A DNA stretch of 64,000 nucleotides from JAADHX01 sp964569385 (GCA_964569385.1 CAZMUM010000008.1:1-64000), one strand, 5' to 3'. Counted from the stretch's first letter, positions 9,159-18,582 are shown. Notes: generated from the letters alone by a model not told the origin. A program made the numbers and translations.

Positions 9159-9166
9159 GCTACCAT
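9159..9166 (+). promoter_or_regulatory. Candidate extended -10 element upstream of rpmF
   Basis: GC-TACCAT lies about 110 bases before rpmF. The same octamer occurs before rpsO, and the related GC-TACACT before rplS and rpsB. No convincing -35 was found here, so this is a weak call supported only by the shared motif. Confidence 0.3.
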
Positions 9167-9272
9167 TCTCGCTTCGTGTCGAGGGGTCTTCTCTCGTTCG
9201 CACTCTCGATGGCGTCACCGATATTCAGCGGCGCTTTTACCGATCGATCTCGATCGACGCACAGGATCCCCG

Positions 9273-9452
9273 ATGGCTGTTCCCAAGAAAAAAACTTCCA
9301 AGATGAAGACGCGCAGTCGGCGCGCTTCAGCCTGGAAACTCGATGCACCACCCCGAAGTGTGTGTCCGCGATGCAGCGCGACCAAGGTGCCGCACACGGT
9401 ATGCCCAGAGTGCGGTTGGTACAAAGACCGCCAAGCCGTAGAGGTCGACTGA
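9273..9452 (+). CDS. rpmF: 50S ribosomal protein L32
   Basis: 59-residue ribosomal protein of the large subunit. Starts MAVPKKKTSKMKTRSRRAS, the standard L32 N-terminus, and carries a zinc ribbon of two CxxC pairs (CPRC and CPEC), so this is the zinc-binding form. Placed between DUF177 and plsX as in most bacteria. 143 bases separate it from DUF177, which allows its own promoter. Confidence 0.95.
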   Translation: MAVPKKKTSKMKTRSRRASAWKLDAPPRSVCPRCSATKVPHTVCPECGWYKDRQAVEVD

Positions 9453-9459
9453 CCTTCCT

Positions 9460-10443
9460 ATGACCCGCCGGATCGCTCTCGATGCGATGGGTGGCGACAA
9501 CGCCCCCGACGAAATAGTTGCTGGCGCGATTCAAGCGGTAGCCGCTCTCGACGTCGAGGTCGTGCTTGTTGGTCAGCCAGAGCAGCTTCAGAACGTCGAT
9601 CTCGAAGTCGTGCCTGCTTCTGAGGTGATAACGATGGACGCCGACCCGGCCAGAAGCGTTCGCACCATGAAGGATTCCTCAATAGTGCGCGGGGCCGAAC
9701 TAGTCCGTGACGGCAAGGCCGATGCGTTCGTCAGCGCCGGCAACACCGGGGCAATGGTGGCAGCATCGCTGCTTCGGATGGGTCGCATCAAAGGTGTTGC
9801 TCGCCCGGCTGTGGCCACCACGATCCCGGTCCCGGGGTCGACTCCAACCGTGTTGCTCGATTCAGGTGCCATTGCCGAGTGTCAAGCCGACTGGCTCGTT
9901 CAGTTTGCGCTTATGGGTTCGGTCTACACCGCAACCCGATATGGCATCGCCCGCCCGCGGGTTGGCCTGCTCTCGATCGGTGAGGAGCCCTCAAAGGGCA
10001 ACAAGCTCGTAAAAGAGACCTTTCCTCTGCTAAACGATCTCGACGGAATCAACTTCATCGGCAACGTCGAGGGACGCGACGTCATGACCGACGATGTCGA
10101 CGTAATCGTCACCGACGGGTTTACCGGCAATGTTGTTCTCAAGACCCTCGAGGGTGGCCTCAAGGCCGTGGTCTCAGCGGTGTTTGCCGCTCTCAGCACC
10201 GAAGCTGCCGGCGCTGAGGGTGCGGCCGCAGTTGGGCATTTAGTTCCGCTGGCCGGCGAGTTCGACCCCGACAGCATCGGTGGATCGATGCTACTCGGCG
10301 TCAAGGGCGTGAGCATCATTTCCCATGGTTCATCGTCGGCAACGGCGGTGGTTAACGCAATTTCTGCGGCCAGCGAGTTAGCAGACAGCGGGCTTGTCGA
10401 GGCCATGACCACCGCAGTTTCTGTCGCCGCCCACGACACCTGA
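9460..10443 (+). CDS. plsX: Phosphate acyltransferase PlsX
   Basis: Converts acyl-ACP to acyl-phosphate for glycerol-3-phosphate acylation in phospholipid synthesis; peripheral membrane enzyme. 327 residues; starts with the conserved IALDAMGGDNAPDEIV, followed by the SAGNTGAMVAAS loop, RPAVATTIP, and a C-terminal LLGVKGVSIISHGSS. Only 7 bases after rpmF, and followed by acpP, whose product carries its substrate. Confidence 0.94.
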   Translation: MTRRIALDAMGGDNAPDEIVAGAIQAVAALDVEVVLVGQPEQLQNVDLEVVPASEVITMDADPARSVRTMKDSSIVRGAELVRDGKADAFVSAGNTGAMVAASLLRMGRIKGVARPAVATTIPVPGSTPTVLLDSGAIAECQADWLVQFALMGSVYTATRYGIARPRVGLLSIGEEPSKGNKLVKETFPLLNDLDGINFIGNVEGRDVMTDDVDVIVTDGFTGNVVLKTLEGGLKAVVSAVFAALSTEAAGAEGAAAVGHLVPLAGEFDPDSIGGSMLLGVKGVSIISHGSSSATAVVNAISAASELADSGLVEAMTTAVSVAAHDT

Positions 10444-10514
10444 CACAAGGGGCGCAGTGGTTGCCCGCGTAGGGTCTAGACTTCCGCCGTCCGACCCATC
10501 GCTAGGAGGCCAGA

Positions 10515-10814
10515 GTGCCAGCCGAGACGCACGTAGAGCAGAGCCCCATCAGCCGCCAGGAAATCTTCGAAATTGTCCGCGACCAACTAGCCGACATTCT
10601 CGAGATGGAGGGTTCTCAGATCAGCGAATCGTCGTCGTTTGCCGACGATCTCGAGGCCGACTCCCTAGCCCTCATCGAATTGGTCGAAGGCCTCGAAGAG
10701 GAGATGAGCGAGCGTAGTGTTGGTTTTCGCATCGACGACGAAGATCTCGAAGAGCTGAAGACTGTGCGCGACGCCGTCGATTACGTTGCGGCCAAACTTG
10801 AGCAGCAGAGCTGA
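10515..10814 (+). CDS. acpP: Acyl carrier protein
   Basis: 99-residue acidic four-helix carrier of fatty acyl chains. The phosphopantetheine attachment serine is in DDLEADSLALIEL, the canonical DSL motif. GTG start with a strong ribosome site AGGAGG at 10504-10509. Longer than the typical 77-80 residues because of an N-terminal extension of about 12 residues. The stop overlaps the likely CTG start of rnc. Its place between plsX and rnc suggests the housekeeping ACP. Confidence 0.9.
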   Translation: MPAETHVEQSPISRQEIFEIVRDQLADILEMEGSQISESSSFADDLEADSLALIELVEGLEEEMSERSVGFRIDDEDLEELKTVRDAVDYVAAKLEQQS

Positions 10815-11548
10815 ACGAGTTACTCGAAGCCCTCGCGTCGCGGCTCGGTCACGAATTCGGCGATCTCGACTTGTTGACACGCGCCATGTCTCATCGATCC
10901 TGGTGTTCTGAGAATGGCGGTCCGCCTTCGAACGAACGCCTCGAGTTCCTTGGCGACAGCGTTCTTGGTCTGGTCGTAACCGACGAGACCTATCGACGTT
11001 TTCCCGACCTGCGCGAGGGGTCCTTGGCCAAACTGAGGGCGTCGGTGGTGAACACGTACGTGTTGGCTGAGGCAGGCGCCGAACTTTCGCTCGGCGATGC
11101 TCTATTGCTCGGTAAAGGCGAGGAGCGCAGCGGCGGCCGCACCAAAACGTCGATCCTGGCCGACTCCTTCGAAGCCATCATTGGGGCGATCTACCTCGAT
11201 GGAGGCTGGGAGCCGGCTCGAAGGTTTGTGCTCCAATCTCTAAGTGATCGAATCGAGACCGCTGCTCTTGGCCCCGGGGGCCAAGATCACAAAACTCGGC
11301 TACAAGAACTAGCCGCTCAGCATTTTGATGGGCCACCGGCCTATACGGTGTCGGGGGACGGGCCAGACCACGAACGCTGGTTCGTGGCCCAGGTGTATCT
11401 TGGCGATCGCCCATTTGGCGATGGCGGCGGCCGCACCAAAAAGCAAGCAGAACAAGCAGCCGCGGCGTCAGCCTGGGCTGCGCTGCAAGAACTTGACGAC
11501 AACTCAACATCTATGAAGTCTGGAAATCCCGATGCTAGAACTACCTGA
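10811..11548 (+). CDS. rnc: Ribonuclease III (apparent CTG start)
   Basis: Cleaves double-stranded RNA in rRNA precursors and mRNA leaders. Signature NERLEFLGDSVLGLVV holds catalytic Glu and Asp; ADSFEAIIGAIYLDGG supplies the second metal ligands; a C-terminal dsRNA-binding domain begins near DHKTRLQELAA. The conserved family start (ELLEALASRLGHEFGDLDLL then the THRS-like AMSHRS) is encoded upstream of the first usual start codon (TTG 10871), and the only plausible start in that stretch is CTG at 10811, which forms a 4-base CTGA overlap with the acpP stop, like the ATGA and GTGA overlaps elsewhere in this operon. That gives 245 residues, usual for the family. Confidence 0.88.
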   Translation: MNELLEALASRLGHEFGDLDLLTRAMSHRSWCSENGGPPSNERLEFLGDSVLGLVVTDETYRRFPDLREGSLAKLRASVVNTYVLAEAGAELSLGDALLLGKGEERSGGRTKTSILADSFEAIIGAIYLDGGWEPARRFVLQSLSDRIETAALGPGGQDHKTRLQELAAQHFDGPPAYTVSGDGPDHERWFVAQVYLGDRPFGDGGGRTKKQAEQAAAASAWAALQELDDNSTSMKSGNPDARTT

Positions 11549-12368
11549 GGCCGAACTGGTCCGCCGCGATCTCGACAAGGACATCTCTGGTCGAAAGATC
11601 AAAGTTGTCGACGTTGCTGGTCCCGCTTCGCTTGTTGAGGGATTTGCCTCTCGACCCGCTTTCGGAAAGGCACTTGTTGGGCGCAAGATCACGGGCGTTC
11701 GTCGCCAGGGCCTTAGCTTGTTCTTCGATCTATCCGAAGATGACACGCTCGTTCTCGAGATGAGCGGTACGGCGACGTTGCGACGGCACGCAAACAAAGA
11801 CGCCGTCGACGATGCCACCGCGATCGTGATCGGATTTACCCAAGGTGGGCAACTACGACTTCTGATCCCAGAAGATGGCGATACTCGCTGCCGAGTCCTT
11901 CCCACCGACAGCCTCGTGGAGCATGTGCCAAAGGCCGACGGCTTCGATCCGGTCTCTGAGCCCATCCCGTGGACCACGTTCGGTCAGCTTCTGCGGGCCC
12001 GCGGTCATCAGCGTTTACGCACTCTGCTCATGGACGATTCGTTTGTTGTGGGTTTGGGCCCGGTGTACGCCGACGAGATTCTGCACGCAGCGCTGCTTCG
12101 GTACGACCGCAAGGCTTCTAGTGCGACCATTCAAGAGATTCGGCGCCTGTACCGGGCCATCGTTGAGATGATGCACAACGCCATTAAACAAGGCGGCACA
12201 TCCCTCCCAGCCAGTCCGTTCACCGACGTCTTCGGGAAACCAGGCGGGTACACCGATTACCTCGAGGTCTACGGCCGGGCCGGCGAGCGCTCGCGCAACG
12301 GCCGCGGCCAGGTCAAAAAGATCCGCACTAGCGGGCAGAATCACTTCTTCTGCGACTACCAGGTCTAA
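11532..12368 (+). CDS. Fpg/Nei-fold protein lacking catalytic residues
   Basis: 278 residues with the overall pattern of formamidopyrimidine-DNA glycosylase (MutM), in the position mutM/fpg takes between rnc and smc. The start is MLELPEAE instead of MPELPEVE, so the N-terminal proline that performs the base-excision chemistry is Leu. The conserved lysine of the RRxxKYL strand is absent (VRRQGLSLFF), the GNIYADE asparagine is Pro (GPVYADEIL), and of the four zinc-finger cysteines only one remains (HFFCDYQV). The folding core (GMSG-like EMSG, YADEIL) is kept. It therefore cannot work as a normal glycosylase; a DNA-binding or structural role is inferred. It overlaps rnc by 17 bases. Confidence 0.82.
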   Translation: MLELPEAELVRRDLDKDISGRKIKVVDVAGPASLVEGFASRPAFGKALVGRKITGVRRQGLSLFFDLSEDDTLVLEMSGTATLRRHANKDAVDDATAIVIGFTQGGQLRLLIPEDGDTRCRVLPTDSLVEHVPKADGFDPVSEPIPWTTFGQLLRARGHQRLRTLLMDDSFVVGLGPVYADEILHAALLRYDRKASSATIQEIRRLYRAIVEMMHNAIKQGGTSLPASPFTDVFGKPGGYTDYLEVYGRAGERSRNGRGQVKKIRTSGQNHFFCDYQV

Positions 12369-12389
12369 AGAACCCTCCGTCAAAGAATC

Positions 12390-15300
12390 GTGTTCCTCAA
12401 GTCTCTAGTCATCAAAGGTTTCAAAAGCTTCGCCGACACCACGGTGCTCGACTTTGAGCCAGGGATCACCGTCGTTGTCGGACCTAACGGCTCCGGCAAG
12501 TCAAACGTGGTCGACGCCATTGCGTGGGTGTTGGGGGCTCAGGGGCCGCGCACGGTCAGAAGCCAGAAGATGGACGATGTTGTGTTCGCCGGCACGTCCA
12601 AGCGATCAGCACTTGGACGGGCCGAGGTCTCGATAGTGCTCGACAACTCTTCTGGCATCCTCAACGTCGAGTTCAACGAGGTCACGATCTCGCGGGTGCT
12701 ATACCGATCTGGCGACAGCGAATACTCACTCAACGGCGTTACGTGCCGGTTGCTCGATGTCCAGGAGCTTCTTTCCGACGCCGGAGTTGGTCGTCAGCAA
12801 CACATCATCATCGCCCAGGGCCAGATCGACCAGGTGCTCAACGCCCGCCCTGAGGAGCGAAGGCTCATCATCGAAGAAGCGGCAGGAATTCTCAAGTTTC
12901 GGCGGCGCAAGGAGCGGGCCCAACGGCGGCTCGACTCCACCGAAGCGAACCTGCTGCGGCTACAAGATCTTCAACGCGAGGTGCGACGCCAGCTCCGTCC
13001 TCTGGAAAAGCAGGCCGACGCGGCGCGCCGCCACGGCGCCGTTGTCGCCGAACTCAATGCGTTGCGTTTGCACCTGGCCGGGCGTGAGCTACGCGACCGC
13101 CGGCAGCGTCTGGCGGTGTCGGTCACCGAGCGGATCGCACTACAGGCCGACGACATGGCGCTTCGATCGAGGCTTGCCGAAGTCGATATGGCGGTCATCT
13201 CAGCCGAGAATCGATTGGCAGCCATGGGCGACGATGTTGGCGAGGCGCTGCCGCGTTACGAGTCGTTACGCGAACGCTGTAGAGGCCTGACCGCGCTGTT
13301 AGCCGAACGGCGGCGCGGAATCGAACGCGACCGTGGTGCGGCGCTGGCCGACGACCTTGTGGCAAGCCTCGAAGCCGAACGAGCCGGAGTCCTGGTGCAA
13401 CTTGGGGCCGTAGAGCAAGCGGCCTCTGGCCTCGCGCCAGAGGTCGACGAGCTGGTCGAACGCGAAGAGCTTCTGGTAATCGAACAAAAGCGCCACGACG
13501 ACGACCGTGAAGGCTTCAGCCCAGACATAACTGGCCGGGCGGCCGAGATACGCGGTCAGCTTCGTGCCATTCGCGGGTCGGTCGAACGAGCCAACCATGA
13601 ACGGTCGCGACTCGACGAAAAGCTATCGGTGCTCGATCAGGCTCAAGTTCGACATAGTCAGGGCGGCGACGCGCTTCGGGCCGAACTCACCGAACTGTCC
13701 ATGGGCGAGCTGGCTTTAATCGAGCGGGTAGACCTGGTAAGTACGGTCGCAGTCGAAGCTAAGAGTGTCTCGATGGCGGCCGTCGGCGCGGTCAGAGCGG
13801 CGTCGACAGAAGTCGATCGCTGGGTGGCCCGTGCCGATGCGCTTCGTCTGGCGCTCGACGAAACGAGGGCGGCCGCTGGCGTGGAACACCTCGAAGGTCT
13901 CAACGGCATTGTTGGTACCTTGGCCGATCTTGTGCAGGTCGACGTGGGCTGGGAACAAGCCTTCGAAGCCGCCGTCGGCGATGCCATGGCCTCGGTCGTG
14001 GTCGACAATCGCGACGCCGCGATGGCCGCGCTTGATCACCTGGCGGCCTCCGATGCCCACGGCGCAGTGCTGGCGTTGGGCGGTGCGGTCGAACCAGCGC
14101 CTGCGCCATTGGTCGGAACTCAGCTGCTCGACCATGTGCGCCCGATCGATTCCAGCGCTGCTGGCCTGCTCAGTCGTCTGATCGGCAATGCGGTGGTAAT
14201 CGAAGGCGGTTGGCGAGCTGCACTCGATGCCGCGTTGGCTGCCCCCACCGCGGTCTTTGTCACCCATCAAGGCGATCGTTTCGGCGTTTCGGGCTGGCGC
14301 ATCGGCGCCGGTGGCAGTGGCGCAACCGGTGCGGCGTTCCAACAAGCCCAACTCGAAGCCGAACGGTCAACCGTGGGCCTCGATGCTGCCACCTTGGCCA
14401 TGAACGCAGCCGAGGTCAGCGAGATATCGGCGGTGGCGGCAGCCGACGAAGCAACCTCGGCTTTGCAAGATCACGATGCCAAGATGCTGAAGGCGACCGA
14501 TGGGCTCGACCGCGTCGAGCGGTTGCTTTCCGAAGCAACGACAGAGATCGCGGTCATCAGAGAAAGACATGGCGAGCTCACCCAACAGATCGAACGTGAT
14601 GATTCCCTCGTGTTGCAGCTCGACTCCGAGCTCCCAGCACTTGTCGAGCGCGAAACCGACGATCGGGCCACCGCCGACATTCTCGACGAACGACGCACCC
14701 GGCTAACAGAACAAGCGAGCGCCATTGCGGCGATGCGTAGCGACCTCGGAGTTCGAGCCGCTGCTCTCGAAGAGCGGCGCGAGGTGCTTAACAATCGCAG
14801 CGACGAGATTGGTTTGCGTTTGGCCGAACACGAGACCGAAGTTGTTCACGCTGCGGCCCGCAGGGAGCGGCTCGACGCCAGGCTCGCCGCTGTTGATCGG
14901 CTGGCCGATTTCGTCGAGCGCCGCGCCGAGGTAGTTGGTACCGAACTTGAGCGCCTGCGTCGCAAACGTGACGCAACAAGTGCTGCGGCCCGCGGTGTTG
15001 GCGCTGAGCTCGATGGGTTTCGAAGCCAGCGGTCCGAACTCGACAAACAACTCGACAGCGCTCGCAACCAGCTGGCCAAACTCGATGTAGCCGATGCCGA
15101 GCTGAACCTCCGCCTCGAAACCCTGGTGCATGCCATACGAACCGACCTCAATACCGACCCCGAATCTGCGCTGGCAGCCGAAATGCCCGACCTACCTGAG
15201 GGGGCAACCGCGCCAGGACGAGCAAGGGAACTCGAGCGCGACATCAAACAGATGGGGCCCATCAACCCTCTCGCACTCGAGGAGTACGAAGTACTCAAGG

Positions 15301-15845
15301 AGCGCCACGAGTTTGTGTCGGGCCAGCTCGATGATGTGCGTTCGGGCCGTCGCGATCTAGCGAAGGTGATTCGAGCCATCGACCAGGAGATCGTGCAGGT
15401 GTTCGCCGCAGCCGTCGCCGACGTGAGCACCAACTTCGAGATGCTGTTCACAACCCTGTTTCCCGGTGGTCGCGGCTCGCTCAAGCTCACCGATCCCGAC
15501 GACCTTCTCAACACCGGGATCGAGATCGAAGCGATGCCCTCTGGTAAGAACATCAGAAAGCTCTCGCTGCTGTCTGGCGGAGAGCGATCGCTGACCGCCT
15601 TGGCGTTTCTGTTTGCCATATTCCGCAGCCGACCTTCGCCGTTCTATGTGATGGACGAAGTTGAGGCCGCCCTCGACGACATCAACCTGCACCGATTCCT
15701 CGATCTAGTCGCCGAGTTCCGTAAGGAGGCCCAGCTAGTGATCGTGTCGCACCAGAAGCGCACCATGGAAGCCGCCGATTGTTTGTATGGCGTGACGATG
15801 CCTCCCGGAGGTTCCTCCAAAGTGGTTAGTGAAAAGGTCGCATGA
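12390..15845 (+). CDS. smc: Chromosome partition protein SMC
   Basis: Condensin ATPase that shapes and segregates the chromosome. 1151 residues, GTG start. N-terminal ATPase half with Walker A GPNGSGKSNV at 31-40, long coiled coil, hinge domain around residues 500-640 (GLNGIVGTLADLVQV), second coiled coil, then C-terminal signature LSLLSGGERSLTALAFLFA and Walker B/D-loop FYVMDEVEAALDD. All motifs are intact. It follows the Fpg-like gene after 21 bases and overlaps ftsY by ATGA. The kleisin partners ScpA/ScpB are not in the window. Confidence 0.95.
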   Translation: MFLKSLVIKGFKSFADTTVLDFEPGITVVVGPNGSGKSNVVDAIAWVLGAQGPRTVRSQKMDDVVFAGTSKRSALGRAEVSIVLDNSSGILNVEFNEVTISRVLYRSGDSEYSLNGVTCRLLDVQELLSDAGVGRQQHIIIAQGQIDQVLNARPEERRLIIEEAAGILKFRRRKERAQRRLDSTEANLLRLQDLQREVRRQLRPLEKQADAARRHGAVVAELNALRLHLAGRELRDRRQRLAVSVTERIALQADDMALRSRLAEVDMAVISAENRLAAMGDDVGEALPRYESLRERCRGLTALLAERRRGIERDRGAALADDLVASLEAERAGVLVQLGAVEQAASGLAPEVDELVEREELLVIEQKRHDDDREGFSPDITGRAAEIRGQLRAIRGSVERANHERSRLDEKLSVLDQAQVRHSQGGDALRAELTELSMGELALIERVDLVSTVAVEAKSVSMAAVGAVRAASTEVDRWVARADALRLALDETRAAAGVEHLEGLNGIVGTLADLVQVDVGWEQAFEAAVGDAMASVVVDNRDAAMAALDHLAASDAHGAVLALGGAVEPAPAPLVGTQLLDHVRPIDSSAAGLLSRLIGNAVVIEGGWRAALDAALAAPTAVFVTHQGDRFGVSGWRIGAGGSGATGAAFQQAQLEAERSTVGLDAATLAMNAAEVSEISAVAAADEATSALQDHDAKMLKATDGLDRVERLLSEATTEIAVIRERHGELTQQIERDDSLVLQLDSELPALVERETDDRATADILDERRTRLTEQASAIAAMRSDLGVRAAALEERREVLNNRSDEIGLRLAEHETEVVHAAARRERLDARLAAVDRLADFVERRAEVVGTELERLRRKRDATSAAARGVGAELDGFRSQRSELDKQLDSARNQLAKLDVADAELNLRLETLVHAIRTDLNTDPESALAAEMPDLPEGATAPGRARELERDIKQMGPINPLALEEYEVLKERHEFVSGQLDDVRSGRRDLAKVIRAIDQEIVQVFAAAVADVSTNFEMLFTTLFPGGRGSLKLTDPDDLLNTGIEIEAMPSGKNIRKLSLLSGGERSLTALAFLFAIFRSRPSPFYVMDEVEAALDDINLHRFLDLVAEFRKEAQLVIVSHQKRTMEAADCLYGVTMPPGGSSKVVSEKVA

Positions 15846-16972
15846 CAACCGTATTGATCATCATTGTCGGCATCGTCTTGGTGCTGCTGGCGCTTTTGCC
15901 GTTTGCCCATCGCGCCTACACCCGCCGCGCCGGTGCTGTTCAACAGGTAGAAGAACGGGCCAAGCCAGTCCTGGTCGATACTCGACCTGCGGACCTTCGC
16001 GACGACGGCGCACTGGCCGACCCCGTACTGGCCGATGTCGAGCCGGTCGAGGTAGTCGAACCGCCCGAGGTCGCGCCGTCATTCGTTGAGCGGCTGGCCA
16101 AGGCCCGAGCAACAGTTGCTGGCTACTTCGGATCAGTGCTGTCCAGAGGCGTCGACGCCGAAACGTTCGACGAGCTCGAAGAAGCGCTCATCCGCGCCGA
16201 TGTCGGTGTTAGCACTACCACCGAACTCATCGAGTCGGTTAGGGCCGCGGCCAAATCGGACAATATCTCGGACTCGCGGGCCCTCGTCGATCTGCTTAGG
16301 ACCGATATGGTCGAACGTCTCGAGCGTGACCGATCGCTAACCACTGCCGACGAGGGTCAGACCGTATGGCTCTTCGTTGGTGTCAACGGGGTCGGAAAAA
16401 CAACCACTATTGGCAAGATCGGACAACGGCTTACCGCCGATGGTTCTTCGGTGCTGATGGCCGCTGGCGACACCTTCAGGGCGGCCGCGGCCGAACAGCT
16501 GGGAGTCTGGGCGCAACGTTGCGAGGCCGAAATTGTTCGAGGAGCCGAGGGGGCCGATCCGAGCTCGGTGATCTTCGATGGTGTCCAAGCCGCGTGGTCC
16601 CGCGATATCGATGTTGTTCTTGCCGATACCGCCGGTCGGCTCCACACCAAGGTCAGCCTGATGGACGAACTTCGCAAGGTCAGGCGGGTAGCCGACCGGG
16701 AGCCGGGCGTCGTTACCGAGACGCTGCTGGTCATTGATGCCACGACAGGGCAGAACGGCCTAACCCAAGCAAAGCAGTTCACCGAGGCTGTCGATGTCAC
16801 CGGAGTCGTGCTCACGAAACTCGACGGATCGGCCAAGGGCGGCATTGTGTTTGCCATCGAAAACGACCTTGGGATCCCCGTGAAACTGGTGGGTTTGGGC
16901 GAAGGTGCTCTCGATCTGGTCGACTTCAACCCTGAACAGTTTGTCGACGCCCTCGTAGGCTTGGAGTCCTGA
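15842..16972 (+). CDS. ftsY: Signal recognition particle receptor FtsY
   Basis: SRP receptor GTPase that docks ribosome-nascent chain complexes at the membrane. 376 residues: an N-terminal transmembrane helix (TVLIIIVGIVLVLLALLPFA), an acidic linker, then the NG domain with GVNGVGKTTTIGKIG, DTAGRL and TKLDGSAKGG. The true membrane anchor at the N-terminus is the actinobacterial form. Starts within the smc stop (ATGA) and its own stop overlaps the ffh start by one base, so smc, ftsY and ffh are translationally coupled. Confidence 0.95.
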   Translation: MTTVLIIIVGIVLVLLALLPFAHRAYTRRAGAVQQVEERAKPVLVDTRPADLRDDGALADPVLADVEPVEVVEPPEVAPSFVERLAKARATVAGYFGSVLSRGVDAETFDELEEALIRADVGVSTTTELIESVRAAAKSDNISDSRALVDLLRTDMVERLERDRSLTTADEGQTVWLFVGVNGVGKTTTIGKIGQRLTADGSSVLMAAGDTFRAAAAEQLGVWAQRCEAEIVRGAEGADPSSVIFDGVQAAWSRDIDVVLADTAGRLHTKVSLMDELRKVRRVADREPGVVTETLLVIDATTGQNGLTQAKQFTEAVDVTGVVLTKLDGSAKGGIVFAIENDLGIPVKLVGLGEGALDLVDFNPEQFVDALVGLES

Positions 16973-18450
16973 TGTTCGACTCACTTTCAGATCGATTCGA
17001 CGTAATACTTGGCCGGCTTCGAGGCAAGGGTCGACTTAGCGACTCCGATGTCGACGATGCGATGCGCGAGATCCGACTCGCGCTGCTTGAGGCCGACGTC
17101 AACTTCGGGGTCGTCAAAGACTTCGTGGCCAGGGTTCGAGCCCGCACCGTCGGCCAAGAGGTGGCCGCGAGCCTCACCCCGGGCCAGATGGTCGTAAAGA
17201 TCGTCAACGAAGAACTCACCGCCATCCTCGGTGGCGAGACACTTGCGATCACTTTCGCGCCGAAACCTCCAACTGTTGTTCTGATGGCTGGGCTTCAGGG
17301 CTCTGGCAAGACCACCAACTCGGCCAAACTCGCTGCCTGGTTCAAAAAGCAGGGCCGTCACCCACTGCTGATTGGTGCCGATCTTCAACGTCCGGCTGCC
17401 GTCGAGCAACTCCAGACACTTGGTGCTCGTATCGACGTGCCGGTGTTTTCCGATCCGAGCGACCCAGTAACCACAGCTCGGCTTGGTCTCGAAGAAGCCA
17501 AACGGACTGGTCGCGACGTGGTCATCTGCGATACCGCAGGTCGACTCTCCATCGACGAAGCCCTGATGGCCGAAATTGGCCAGATATCTGACACCCTTCA
17601 GCCGCACTACACCTTCCTAGTCATCGACGCCATGACAGGCCAGGACGCGGTTAATACCGCTGAAGCGTTCCATGCCACCCTCGAGCTCGACGGTGTTATC
17701 TTGACCAAACTCGATGGCGATGCCAGAGGTGGCGCGGCGCTGTCAGTTAAAGAGGTCGTAGGCCGACCCATTGCCTTCGCATCAACTGGCGAGAACCTCG
17801 ACGAGTTCGATCAGTTCCACCCAGAACGCATGGCCAATCGCATTCTGGGCATGGGCGACGTTCTGACGCTCATCGAAAAAGCCGAAGAGGTATTCGAAGA
17901 GGAACAGGCAGAAGAAGCCGCCCGTCGAATGATGGACGGCACCTTCACGTTCGACGACTTTCTCGAACAGCTAGCCGCGGTAAAGAAGATGGGAAATCTC
18001 AACTCGATTGTCGGGATGCTTCCCGGTGTTCCCAAGGAACTAAAGAACGCCAACATCGACGATGGCGAGATGGCAAGGGTCGAGGCGATTGTGTACTCGA
18101 TGACCACCCAGGAACGTACTCATCCAGAGATCATCGACGGCTCTCGCAGGGCGCGTATTGCTAAGGGCAGCGGAACTTCACCTTCCCAGGTATCGGCGCT
18201 GATCAAACAGTTCGGTGAGATGCAAAAGATGATGAAAGGCGTGATGGGCGCCTCATTCACCAAGAAGAAGGCAAAGAAGAACAAGAAGAACCGTAAGAAA
18301 GCCAAAGGCGGTCGAGTCACTCAATCGAAGAAGCAGAGGGCCTTAGTAGCGTCCTCGCCCGCGCTTCAGTTACCCGAGATCACAGAGGATCTGCTCAAGC
18401 AGGCCGGTTTAGACGACGCAGAGGTGCCCTTCGGCCTTCCAGGCCGCTAA
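16972..18450 (+). CDS. ffh: Signal recognition particle protein Ffh
   Basis: SRP54 GTPase that binds signal sequences and 4.5S RNA. 492 residues: N domain, G domain with GLQGSGKTTNSAKLA, DTAGRLSIDEA and TKLDGDARGG, then the methionine-rich M domain (KMGNLNSIVGMLPGVPK, EMQKMMKGVMG). An unusually lysine-dense stretch (KKKAKKNKKNRKKAKGG) follows the M-domain core, probably contacting RNA. The start overlaps the ftsY stop by one base (TGATG). Confidence 0.96.
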   Translation: MFDSLSDRFDVILGRLRGKGRLSDSDVDDAMREIRLALLEADVNFGVVKDFVARVRARTVGQEVAASLTPGQMVVKIVNEELTAILGGETLAITFAPKPPTVVLMAGLQGSGKTTNSAKLAAWFKKQGRHPLLIGADLQRPAAVEQLQTLGARIDVPVFSDPSDPVTTARLGLEEAKRTGRDVVICDTAGRLSIDEALMAEIGQISDTLQPHYTFLVIDAMTGQDAVNTAEAFHATLELDGVILTKLDGDARGGAALSVKEVVGRPIAFASTGENLDEFDQFHPERMANRILGMGDVLTLIEKAEEVFEEEQAEEAARRMMDGTFTFDDFLEQLAAVKKMGNLNSIVGMLPGVPKELKNANIDDGEMARVEAIVYSMTTQERTHPEIIDGSRRARIAKGSGTSPSQVSALIKQFGEMQKMMKGVMGASFTKKKAKKNKKNRKKAKGGRVTQSKKQRALVASSPALQLPEITEDLLKQAGLDDAEVPFGLPGR

Positions 18451-18518
18451 GATCGTTCTTCGGTCTAACCGCGGCAACAGCACGTCGGTGCAACGGATCT
18501 GTGGTCCGCGACCTAAGC

Positions 18519-18542
18519 GACACGCGCATATCTGAGCGTGTC
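18519..18542 (+). other. Hairpin in the rpsP leader
   Basis: Perfect 7-bp stem GACACGC/GCGTGTC with a 10-base loop in the 132-base gap between ffh and rpsP, about 40 bases before the rpsP start. It has no T tract and is not a terminator; it may be an RNA processing or regulatory hairpin. Confidence 0.3.
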
Positions 18543-18582
18543 ATCTCTCATCTAATTATTCTCAAAATCTGCAAGGAGCAAA

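Noticed and set aside
10871..11548. rnc starting at TTG 10871
   Set aside because: It would remove the conserved first helix of RNase III, encoded in frame just upstream.
13716..15619. Long minus-strand frames inside smc
   Set aside because: They are shadows of smc in GC-rich DNA, Ser/Arg-rich and without motifs.
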